Origin: Methanomicrobiales archaeon
Lineage (GTDB): Archaea; Halobacteriota; Methanomicrobia; Methanomicrobiales; JACTUA01
Length of the DNA stretch: 6,797 nt
Direction of reading: 5' to 3'
Assembly: GCA_028678885.1 (NCBI GenBank)
Contig: JAJRCP010000025.1
Coordinates: 1 to 6,797, forward strand
Position numbers and translations under genes: made by a program. Positions 1-4,932 of the stretch are shown piece after piece (the first letter of the stretch is position 1; each line of letters begins with the position of its first letter). The notes under the pieces were generated by a model. That model did no database searches. It worked only from the letters and a program-made list of their open reading frames with translations, and had not been told where the DNA came from.

Positions 1-1097
1 ACCTTCTTCATCGCGTAAAAGGTAGACCGATGCATACAGCCGGCACACATGATCGGGGGCCGTGGCGGGACGTCGGGGAGAGGCGAAGGAGTGACCACCA
101 CCTTATCAGACGGAATAAATCCCGCCTTGTGGAGCGCCGATGAAACCAAGGGAATGGAGAGTTCGCCTTCGGAAGGAAGAAGGCCGTCTATCTTTCCGTG
201 CACCGGGATGGTACCCGCCACCTGGCGCACGGTCTCTTCCAGCAGAGGATCCAGTTCCTCCACCACGAGAATCCTGGTATGACGGCGGACAAAATCTTCC
301 AGCCAGGCCTCGTCGATGGGATAGGCGCCTACTGTGAGCAGGGAGGTATGCGGGGGAAGGATCTCTTTTGCGTAGGCGGCTCCGATGCCGCTGGCGATCA
401 CTGCCTGATCTCCCCGCACGTTTGCATGGTTTAGGGAACGGTCGAGAAGAGCCTTTCGTACTCTTGGCTGCTTTTCGTTCAGGATATGGTGCAGAACCCG
501 GGCGTGTGCCGGTATAGTTACGTACTGACGGGGATTTTTCTGGAAATTTCCAGTTCGATGGATTTTCTGGATCTCTCCGAGTTTTACGTCGCTTTTCTGG
601 TGGCAGATCCGGGTAGTGGGCCGAAACAGGCAGGGCAGTTCCAGTTCCTCCGAGATAACGAACGCCTCCCCTATCATGTCATGTGCTTCCTGGACGGTGG
701 ACGGATCCAGGCAGGGGAGTTTGGCGAATTTTGCGTAACAGCGGCTGTCCTGTTCGTTCTGGGAGCTGTGGGCAAACGGATCGTCCGCTACCAGAATCAC
801 ACACCCGCCTTTGACCCCCGTATAGGCGCTGGTCATCAGGGGATCAGCGGCCACATTCAGCCCCACGTGCTTCATGGTGGCCAGGCTTCGTACTCCGCTC
901 CAGGAGGCACCCAGTGCATTCTCCAGTGCGACTTTTTCATTGACCGACCATTCGATATGGAACGGATGTTCAAATGCGAGAAGGGTCTCGATTACCTCCG
1001 ATGAAGGGGTTCCCGGGTATCCGCTAACAAAATCCACCCCGGCTTCGAGGCACGCGTGTGCGATCGCCTCATTTCCCAGAAGGTACCGCTTCGTCAT
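1..1097 (-). CDS. iorA: Indolepyruvate:ferredoxin oxidoreductase alpha subunit, N-terminal 365 residues (3' end outside window)
   Basis: The reverse strand is open from ATG at 1097 down to base 1. The protein begins MTKRYLLGNEAIAHACLEAG and carries GYPGTPSSE (residues 26-34) and a long block with TMKHVGLNVAADPL and DDPFAHSSQNEQDSR, typical of the pyrimidine-binding domain of IorA. At residues 350-365 the start of the TPP-binding domain appears (MCAGCMHRSTFYAMKK). The C-terminal third, where the family has its ferredoxin-like [4Fe-4S] cysteines, lies off the left edge, and iorB would be expected beyond it. IorAB converts aryl pyruvates plus CoA and oxidised ferredoxin to aryl-acetyl-CoA, CO2 and reduced ferredoxin in the cytoplasm; in methanogens the reverse direction can serve aromatic amino acid synthesis from aryl acids. 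No strong Shine-Dalgarno precedes the ATG (GGTAGGATC is the best candidate). Family assignment is secure; the start is likely. Confidence 0.93.
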   Translation of the reverse strand, partial: MTKRYLLGNEAIAHACLEAGVDFVSGYPGTPSSEVIETLLAFEHPFHIEWSVNEKVALENALGASWSGVRSLATMKHVGLNVAADPLMTSAYTGVKGGCVILVADDPFAHSSQNEQDSRCYAKFAKLPCLDPSTVQEAHDMIGEAFVISEELELPCLFRPTTRICHQKSDVKLGEIQKIHRTGNFQKNPRQYVTIPAHARVLHHILNEKQPRVRKALLDRSLNHANVRGDQAVIASGIGAAYAKEILPPHTSLLTVGAYPIDEAWLEDFVRRHTRILVVEELDPLLEETVRQVAGTIPVHGKIDGLLPSEGELSIPLVSSALHKAGFIPSDKVVVTPSPLPDVPPRPPIMCAGCMHRSTFYAMKK

Positions 1098-1113
1098 GGT
1101 AGTTGATCCTACC
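1098..1113. repeat. Inverted repeat GGTAG-N6-CTACC directly upstream of iorA start
   Basis: Bases 1098-1102 (GGTAG) and 1109-1113 (CTACC) form a perfect 5-base inverted repeat that abuts the iorA ATG. In the iorA mRNA it would fold over the weak ribosome site; at DNA level it could be an operator. It is short enough to be chance. Confidence 0.35.
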
Positions 1114-1127
1114 ACAATAATGGTGCT

Positions 1128-1150
1128 CTTTATTGATAATGTATAATACC
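1128..1150. promoter_or_regulatory. Divergent promoter region of iorA (-) and tRNA-Ile (+)
   Basis: The 83-base gap between iorA and the tRNA contains TATA-like sequence readable in both directions. TATAATA at 1142-1148 lies about 30 bases before the expected tRNA transcript start just upstream of 1181. On the reverse strand, ATCAATAAAG (1137-1128) or ATTATACATTAT (1147-1136) can serve iorA. A second TATA-like stretch at 1164-1178 is too close to the tRNA to be its TATA box. Placement is by spacing only. Confidence 0.5.
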
Positions 1151-1180
1151 TCGTGTGGAGAACGATATAGGGTATAATGA

Positions 1181-1254
1181 GGGCCCGTAGCATAGCCAGG
1201 TGGTGCGCCCGGCTGATAACCGGGAGGTCGTGAGTCCGAATCTCACCGGGCCCA
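1181..1254 (+). tRNA. tRNA-Ile, anticodon GAU
   Basis: A 74-base cloverleaf can be folded by hand. Acceptor GGGCCCG (1181-1187) pairs with CGGGCCC (1247-1253), with discriminator A at 1254. The D stem is GCAT/GTGC. The anticodon stem CCCGG (1208-1212)/CCGGG (1220-1224) encloses the loop CTGATAA, giving anticodon GAT at 1215-1217. The variable loop is AGGTC, and the T stem GTGAG (1230-1234)/CTCAC (1242-1246) encloses TCCGAAT. CCA is not encoded and no intron is present. The anticodon reads AUU/AUC isoleucine codons. A37 sits next to the anticodon as expected for t6A, the substrate class of the methylthiotransferase encoded further right. Oddity: the second T-loop base (position 55, base 1236) is C instead of the near-universal U. 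Confidence 0.95.
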
Positions 1255-1265
1255 TTCCATTCTTT

Positions 1266-1270
1266 GGTGA
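1266..1270 (+). promoter_or_regulatory. Ribosome binding site GGTGA deciding the GTG start at 1275
   Basis: GGTGA matches the complement of the archaeal 16S rRNA 3' end (AGGAGGTGATC) and lies 4 bases before GTG 1275. No ATG is available upstream in this frame after the tRNA ends, so this site supports the GTG start and argues for a leadered mRNA running out of the tRNA. Confidence 0.55.
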
Positions 1271-1274
1271 ACCC

Positions 1275-1748
1275 GTGGCACAGCAGAATTTTATTCGGAA
1301 TATAGTTCTGGCCATTGCGGCGGTGATAACAGTCGGGTTGTTCTTCCTCGATGTTTTCTATGGGGCGATGGCAGTCATCATTTTAGGCGTATTGTTCATG
1401 TCATTCCGCATTATGGGGGAGACGACTCATTTCCCGGATGTTATCGCTAGCCTGCCAGAGGACGCACGGGGAATCATTCTGCGAAACCGAGGGAACGAAA
1501 CCGCACAGGATATCCATGTCACCCTCGTCCCCCAGAATCTGGAGTTCGATCTGCCCAATCTGGAAGCTGATGCCACCCATATATTCGCTCTTCCCAACAT
1601 GATCGAGAGTGTAAAGGTACTTCTCACTTATAAAAATCAACAAGGGCACATGGCTTCCCGTACTTTTCGCCTCTCCTCTATCGGGGAGAAGACGGAAGAG
1701 GAAGACCCACTCAAACCGGTGTTTCCGATGTTTGGGTGGAAGAAATAG
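1275..1748 (+). CDS. Small membrane protein: two transmembrane helices plus C-terminal beta-type soluble domain
   Basis: The frame is open from within the tRNA, but codons before 1255 belong to the tRNA, so GTG 1275 is chosen. This gives 157 residues starting MAQQNFIRNIVLAIAAV. Residues 8-25 and about 28-44 are strongly hydrophobic, with a short DVFYG turn between them, suggesting a helical hairpin with both ends on one side. Residues from about 60 to 145 alternate polar and hydrophobic strands (IILRNRGNETAQDIHV, then ALPNMIESVKVLLTYKN), resembling small beta-sandwich domains that follow membrane anchors in archaeal proteins. The tail is charged and ends PMFGWKK. I recognise no named family; it reads like a conserved methanogen hypothetical. 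It starts 20 bases after the tRNA, leaving no space for its own promoter, so co-transcription with the tRNA is likely. Confidence 0.8.
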   Translation: MAQQNFIRNIVLAIAAVITVGLFFLDVFYGAMAVIILGVLFMSFRIMGETTHFPDVIASLPEDARGIILRNRGNETAQDIHVTLVPQNLEFDLPNLEADATHIFALPNMIESVKVLLTYKNQQGHMASRTFRLSSIGEKTEEEDPLKPVFPMFGWKK

Positions 1749-1783
1749 ACATTCGGTTTTAATACCAGTGTAATCGTAAAAAT

Positions 1784-1837
1784 CTCTCTTATTTTAGATA
1801 TACAAATAAAAAAAAATCTCATCCACTGATATTTTTA
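1784..1837. terminator. Convergent AT-rich terminator zone
   Basis: The 113 bases between the convergent genes are AT-rich. A run of nine A at 1808-1816 reads as T9 on the reverse strand, a good intrinsic-type archaeal stop for the leftward gene ending at 1862. For the rightward gene, the pyrimidine-rich CTCTCTTATTTTA (1785-1797) and TATTTTTAA (1829-1837) are the T-rich candidates. No strong hairpin is visible, and none is required in archaea. Confidence 0.5.
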
Positions 1838-1861
1838 ACCATCATCTGCGGTGAGTTCATC

Positions 1862-2452
1862 CTATTTCTGAGACACCTTTGGTGACAGAATGAAATCGAG
1901 AACTCTTTGCAATGCCTGAATCAGATCTTCCCGGTCTTTCAGGTAGTCCTTCATCGCGTGGTAGAGCATCAGGAGTGGCTCTTCTCCGTAGATCTGCAGC
2001 ACGTCTTCAGGTGTAATCGGGTTCAGATAGGAATCGGTCAGAAAACCGTCGGTGCTGTACATGAGTTCATAGAATTTCCCTTTTTCGGACAGAACACAGA
2101 ACTGATCGACCACCGGCATGGAGGGATTGTCGGGACGATACGGGACGGGATTGGTTTTGCCCAGCACAATCATTTTTTCCCGGTAATACTCCGGGTCGTA
2201 GATCTCTCCTTTGGTATCCTGTTTTCCTCTCCGCAAAAGGGATAGTCCGATCTGAGAAACAACTGATATTGTTTCTTTCGCCATTCGGGACAGGAGGACT
2301 GCTTTTTGATTCTTCACTTTTTCTGATAATTTCTCTTCCTCTTCCTGTGCCTTCTTGATGCGGTCCATCAGTAATGTGTAGCCCTTCTCGATCAGGTCGT
2401 CTTCATCAGTCACATGGTTAAATCCGTTCCCTTTCCATATGAGTTCTTTCAT
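1862..2452 (-). CDS. Unrecognised 196-residue protein with N-terminal coiled coil
   Basis: The open frame runs from ATG 2452 to the stop at 1862-1864 and begins MKELIWKGNGFNHVTDEDD. Residues about 25-60 are rich in K and E in a heptad-like pattern (MDRIKKAQEEEEKLSEKVKN), indicating a coiled coil. A basic stretch LLRRGKQDTKG follows at 72-82. The C-terminal half is a mixed globular region (LGKTNPVPYRPDNPSMPV at 97-114, FYELMYSTDGFLTDSY at 127-142) ending in an amphipathic helix (about 159-190). No signal peptide, metal site or catalytic motif is evident, so it is probably cytoplasmic. I do not recognise the family. A weak AGGGATCA precedes the ATG. The upstream DNA is dense with short repeats, suggesting tight regulation. 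Length and amino-acid composition look like a real protein. Confidence 0.75.
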   Translation of the reverse strand: MKELIWKGNGFNHVTDEDDLIEKGYTLLMDRIKKAQEEEEKLSEKVKNQKAVLLSRMAKETISVVSQIGLSLLRRGKQDTKGEIYDPEYYREKMIVLGKTNPVPYRPDNPSMPVVDQFCVLSEKGKFYELMYSTDGFLTDSYLNPITPEDVLQIYGEEPLLMLYHAMKDYLKDREDLIQALQRVLDFILSPKVSQK

Positions 2453-2505
2453 TGATCCCTGAAGTTCCCGATCTACTGCACAGGATACTGCATCATCAAT
2501 GATTT

Positions 2506-2541
2506 TACATGAAATCTACATGATCAACATGTGTCACATGA
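2506..2541. repeat. TACATGA words with 11-base phasing
   Basis: TACATGA occurs at 2506-2512 and again at 2517-2523, exactly 11 bases apart, with a CACATGA variant at 2535-2541. The second copy is also the left arm of ACATG-ATCAA-CATGT (2518-2532). The words contain the same ACATG core as the heptamers at the RHH promoter about 600 bases away, and they lie 54-90 bases upstream of the leftward gene's start, over its likely promoter. Confidence 0.5.
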
Positions 2542-2594
2542 TCTATACTGGAGATTAAAGTGATCCATACTGTGATCATGGGTGATCGATACAG
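2539..2594. repeat. Three tandem TGATCNATACWG repeats with exact 22-base period
   Basis: The copies are TGATCTATACTG (2539-2550), TGATCCATACTG (2561-2572) and TGATCGATACAG (2583-2594). Starts are 22 bases apart, two turns of B-DNA, so all copies face the same side of the helix. Extra TGATC words occur at 2521 and 2573. This arrangement is typical of iterons or multi-site operators. The repeat itself is unlike CRISPR repeats, being too short, and no initiator gene (Orc1/Cdc6) is nearby. Confidence 0.65.
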
Positions 2595-2607
2595 GCACAT
2601 GCAGTAG

Positions 2608-2622
2608 TATACATCATGTATA
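2608..2622. repeat. 15-base palindrome TATACAT-C-ATGTATA
   Basis: Two perfect 7-base arms (2608-2614 and 2616-2622) flank a single central C. Each arm contains ATACAT, the core of the heptamers over the RHH promoter, here in head-to-head orientation. It is a good candidate for a dimeric regulator site. Confidence 0.55.
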
Positions 2623-3038
2623 GAGTACGGTTCGGAGAACATATGGCAGATCAACCTTGTGTAGACAACAGATTATCCTGCCATTGTTACCTTATTATCA
2701 GCAACGTAACGGACTTGTAGTGCCCTCAAGGATTTTGTTTGTGAATCAAGAATATCTTCCCCCTCTGGCGTTCTCTATGAAGCGATCACTGGGCTGGCAG
2801 TCGAGTATCTTTGGTGGGAATGTTCCTTAGAATTTCGACCAAGTTATTTTTTGTAAGTAACAACATGGAAAAAATATTGGTTGATCTGTTAAGAAAGTGT
2901 AGAAATAATATTCGTCACCCTACCCTCAGGTAAATCACGTTCTCCTTTTCAAAAAAGGAAGTGGCGAAATTCTTTGTTTGTACTATAACAACAATGTTAA
3001 TCCGTAGACAATGGCCCATGGATTCCAATTCATAGAAC

Positions 3039-3055
3039 ACGTATATAATACATGG
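3039..3055 (+). promoter_or_regulatory. Second TATA-like element with an ATACATGG word
   Basis: TATATAATA at 3042-3050 runs into ATACATGG (3048-3055), closely resembling the GATATACATGG arrangement at the RHH promoter 74 bases downstream. It could drive a longer leader for the RHH gene; a 6-base hairpin GATTCA/TGAATC (3055-3060 and 3067-3072) follows. There is no direct evidence that it is used. Confidence 0.35.
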
Positions 3056-3110
3056 ATTCAACAAGGTGAATCAACCTGATATTTACCATAACCATCGTCT
3101 GGGTCAAACC

Positions 3111-3126
3111 ATAAAGTGGATATACA
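3111..3126 (+). promoter_or_regulatory. BRE/TATA promoter for a leaderless RHH gene
   Basis: ATAAAGTGG followed by ATATACA (3120-3126) places a TATA box about 25 bases before ATG 3148. No Shine-Dalgarno precedes that ATG. Together these fit a leaderless archaeal transcript starting at or next to the start codon. Confidence 0.55.
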
Positions 3127-3151
3127 TGGCTCATACATGAGTAATACATGG
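3122..3151 (+). promoter_or_regulatory. Putative RHH operator: three ATACATG heptamers at 11-base period
   Basis: ATACATGG (3122-3129), ATACATGA (3133-3140) and ATACATGG (3144-3151) start exactly 11 bases apart, one DNA turn each. A degenerate ATAAAGTG occupies the next upstream phase at 3111. The first copy overlaps the TATA box and the last contains the start codon. Ribbon-helix-helix repressors such as the plasmid omega protein bind short tandem repeats cooperatively, so autorepression by the encoded protein is the natural reading. Binding itself is inferred. Confidence 0.6.
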
Positions 3152-3579
3152 CACAAATCACCGCAACCATCCCCGAGGATGTGGTGAAAAAAATTGACGT
3201 TTCTGCCTCTGAAAAAGGGATTTCACGTTCAAAATGGGTGGCACTGGCTATCGAGACATATCTGTTTTCAGGTAATCCTGAAAGCGACCCTACAGTAAGA
3301 TACATGGCAGCTGATGCATCACTAGATCAGTCTCATAAAGATCCACTGCACGACCACATGACCTCAACGCAGTCTGATGTATATCTGGAGCAGGACCACC
3401 TCAGAGAGGAGGTAAAACGTCTCATGCATGAGATGGAAGGAAAAAATCAGGTGATAAAGCTGCAATCTGATGAGATCTCGTGGCTCCGGGGTGAATGTGC
3501 AAAAATGACAGATCACATGATTATCGCACTCCCACCTCCCCGGCAGCACTGGTGGGAGTTCTGGCGGATAAAGACCTGA
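3148..3579 (+). CDS. Ribbon-helix-helix (CopG-type) DNA-binding protein with coiled coil and aromatic tail
   Basis: The product is 143 residues from ATG 3148. Residues 3-8 (QITATI) form the DNA-contacting beta strand. Helix A spans about 10-22, followed by GISRSKWVALAIETYL (24-39), the helix-B signature of RHH dimers. A polar linker of about 40 residues follows. A coiled coil then covers about 80-118 (EQDHLREEVKRLMHEMEG and on). The tail is proline-rich and ends PPPRQHWWEFWRIKT, an aromatic terminus of a kind seen on some phage and plasmid DNA-binding proteins. The likely job is a dimeric or higher-order repressor or DNA organiser. Upstream heptamers with helical spacing overlap its promoter and start codon, suggesting autoregulation. 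No toxin gene follows: the next gene is convergent with a 1-base gap, so a standard toxin-antitoxin pair is not supported. Target DNA and partner are unknown. Confidence 0.85.
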   Translation: MAQITATIPEDVVKKIDVSASEKGISRSKWVALAIETYLFSGNPESDPTVRYMAADASLDQSHKDPLHDHMTSTQSDVYLEQDHLREEVKRLMHEMEGKNQVIKLQSDEISWLRGECAKMTDHMIIALPPPRQHWWEFWRIKT

Positions 3580-3580
3580 A

Positions 3581-4837
3581 TCATTTGGATATGCACGAGC
3601 CCGTGAAATAATGGATCTTCGCCCCGGTAATCCGCGCATATCCTTCCGTTCCCAATGGCAGGTCCTCCCGCATAACCACCGAACGATAGTGGGATGTCCG
3701 GCCCACCACCGATCCCGGCTTGATACGTTCCACCACTACCATCTGCACCACTCTGTCAATCCAGGATTGGTTGTTTTCTTTGCAGATGAGCTCTGCGAGG
3801 AGGGACATTTTCCTTGACCGCTCTTTTTTGGTACGTTCCAGGATATCCGGGCGCAGCGCAGCCGGGGTGCCAGGACGGGCGGAATAGCGGGTGATATTCA
3901 CCTTATTCGGTCTGACCCTTTCGATCAGGTGAACGGTCTTTTGGAAATCCTCTTCTGTTTCTTTGGGGAATCCTACGATCACATCGGTCGCCACCCAGAT
4001 ATCGGGAATGTGGTCTCGCAGCAGCCGGATAACATCGAGAAACTCCTGGGTGGTGTATCCCCTCCCCATCGCTCTTAGAACCAGGTTTGAACCGCTCTGC
4101 AGGGGAAGATGTGCAAACGCGTACATTTTCTCGCTCTCCAACAGAGGGAGTAGTTGGTTCACAAGGGGGATCAGAGTGGTCGGGTTCATCATTCCCAGGC
4201 GAAGCCGGTAGTTTCCGGGAAGCGTTATTATTCTCTCAAGCAGATGCGGAAGGGTCTGCCCGCGATCCAGTCCCCAGGATGATACGTCCTGAGCGGTCAA
4301 CTGGATCTCCCGCACCCCTTGCGCCATGAGATCTGAGACTGCCCTGCAGATGTCACCGCAAGTCTCGCTGTGGAGGGTCCCACGGGCCCTCCGTGCCATA
4401 CAATAGGTGCATCGTCCTCGGCATCCCCTGGCAATGGGTATTACTCCAATCACACCATTCAGCCGTACCCCCAGTGTTGTGGATGCTTCCAGGAGAGAGG
4501 AAGGGAGGAAAACCGGATGACAGACCGATCGGATCACCTTCTCCTGGAGGGTGGCCATACAGCCCAGAACGTAGAGCTCCTTATTCGCGTGCTGACGGAG
4601 GAAACGCAGCACTTCATGTTCGGTCCTATTCACCACCGTACAGGTGTTCACCACGACCGCCTCTGCCGCATCTGCCTCCCCGGTGATAATACCTCCTTTT
4701 TGTCGGATCACCGCTTCGATCCTCAGGCTATCCGCAAGATTGAGGGTGCAGCCAAATGACCGGATAAAAACCGTTTTACCCGCAAAGTCCGGGAGATTTT
4801 CTTCTGCCAGGTGGTCGACCGGGAAAGGCCCTTCCAT
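3581..4837 (-). CDS. tRNA (N6-threonylcarbamoyladenosine37) methylthiotransferase, archaeal e-MtaB type (radical SAM)
   Basis: The protein is 418 residues from ATG 4837. The frame extends to an ATG at 4933, but that upstream stretch has no MiaB similarity and would run through the nadX promoter to its start. The N-terminal methylthiotransferase domain has the three auxiliary-cluster cysteines C30 (SFGCTLN), C66 (NTCTV) and C93 (LGCMA). The radical SAM motif CRGRCTYC gives C139, C143 and C146, followed by RARG and TAQDVSSWG. HLPLQSGS and DVIVGFPKET are family blocks, and a TRAM RNA-binding domain fills about residues 358-418. The enzyme adds a methylthio group to C2 of t6A37 in tRNAs reading ANN codons, using SAM and two [4Fe-4S] clusters, in the cytoplasm. 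The archaeal/eukaryotic (CDKAL1-like) subfamily is inferred from the compact N-terminus and lineage. The gene is divergent from nadX. Confidence 0.9.
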   Translation of the reverse strand: MEGPFPVDHLAEENLPDFAGKTVFIRSFGCTLNLADSLRIEAVIRQKGGIITGEADAAEAVVVNTCTVVNRTEHEVLRFLRQHANKELYVLGCMATLQEKVIRSVCHPVFLPSSLLEASTTLGVRLNGVIGVIPIARGCRGRCTYCMARRARGTLHSETCGDICRAVSDLMAQGVREIQLTAQDVSSWGLDRGQTLPHLLERIITLPGNYRLRLGMMNPTTLIPLVNQLLPLLESEKMYAFAHLPLQSGSNLVLRAMGRGYTTQEFLDVIRLLRDHIPDIWVATDVIVGFPKETEEDFQKTVHLIERVRPNKVNITRYSARPGTPAALRPDILERTKKERSRKMSLLAELICKENNQSWIDRVVQMVVVERIKPGSVVGRTSHYRSVVMREDLPLGTEGYARITGAKIHYFTGSCISK

Positions 4838-4853
4838 GTACAGATACTTTGAG

Positions 4854-4878
4854 TGGCCGGCATTTATCTTTCCGGCCA
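4854..4878. promoter_or_regulatory. Inverted repeat TGGCCGG-N11-CCGGCCA over the methylthiotransferase promoter
   Basis: Perfect 7-base arms at 4854-4860 and 4872-4878 enclose CATTTATCTTT, whose reverse complement AAAGATAAATG is the likely TATA element for the leftward gene, about 25-30 bases before its ATG at 4837. A dimeric repressor bound here would block that promoter; it is also 55-79 bases upstream of nadX. The regulator is unknown. Confidence 0.5.
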
Positions 4879-4890
4879 GATACGAGAACG

Positions 4891-4908
4891 CGAACAAAAT
4901 TATTAATC
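4891..4908 (+). promoter_or_regulatory. BRE/TATA promoter of leaderless nadX
   Basis: CGAACAAAA followed by TTATTAAT (4900-4907) reads as BRE plus TATA box, 26-33 bases before the nadX ATG at 4933. The intervening CCATACCACCTCTCACAG has no Shine-Dalgarno, so transcription probably begins at or beside the ATG. Confidence 0.6.
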
Positions 4909-4932
4909 CATACCACCTCTCACAGATACACA

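Larger units (their letters stand above)
2453..3147. other. About 700 bases of AT-rich non-coding DNA with repeat clusters at both ends
   Basis: No frame of convincing length or composition occupies this stretch. The left end (2506-2622) holds TGATC- and ACATG-based repeats and a palindrome; the right end (3041-3151) holds TATA-like sequences and ATACATG heptamers. Between them (about 2640-3040) I see only short open frames and a small hairpin (TCCTTTT-CAA-AAAAGGA, 2943-2959). It is visibly poorer in G+C than the flanking ior, nad and mtaB genes, as expected for a regulatory or acquired segment. I found no tRNA, no CRISPR-type repeat and no insertion-sequence ends. Confidence 0.6.

Noticed and set aside
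486..1004. Long forward open frame of 172 codons
   Set aside because: It is a shadow on the opposite strand of iorA, which has clear family motifs throughout.
1181..1260. tRNA-Ile as an integration site for a mobile element
   Set aside because: No integrase gene and no second copy of the tRNA 3' end was noticed in the window.
1200..1274. N-terminal extension of the membrane-protein frame starting at GTG 1200
   Set aside because: These codons are the tRNA-Ile gene itself; the protein more plausibly starts at GTG 1275 behind GGTGA.
2539..2594. CRISPR-like or Orc1/Cdc6 origin repeats
   Set aside because: Repeats are only 12 bases with 10-base spacers, no cas or orc1/cdc6 gene is present, and no ORB-type motif was seen.
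3066..3140. Small GTG-start frame of 24 codons before the RHH gene
   Set aside because: No ribosome site at useful spacing, no recognisable peptide, and it runs through the promoter and operator of the RHH gene.
3148..3579. Antitoxin of a toxin-antitoxin pair
   Set aside because: No toxin-sized gene follows on the same strand: the next gene is a convergent tRNA-modification enzyme.
4087..4759. Several forward frames of 80-129 codons inside the methylthiotransferase
   Set aside because: They are antisense shadows of a well-conserved radical SAM gene and show no protein-like features.
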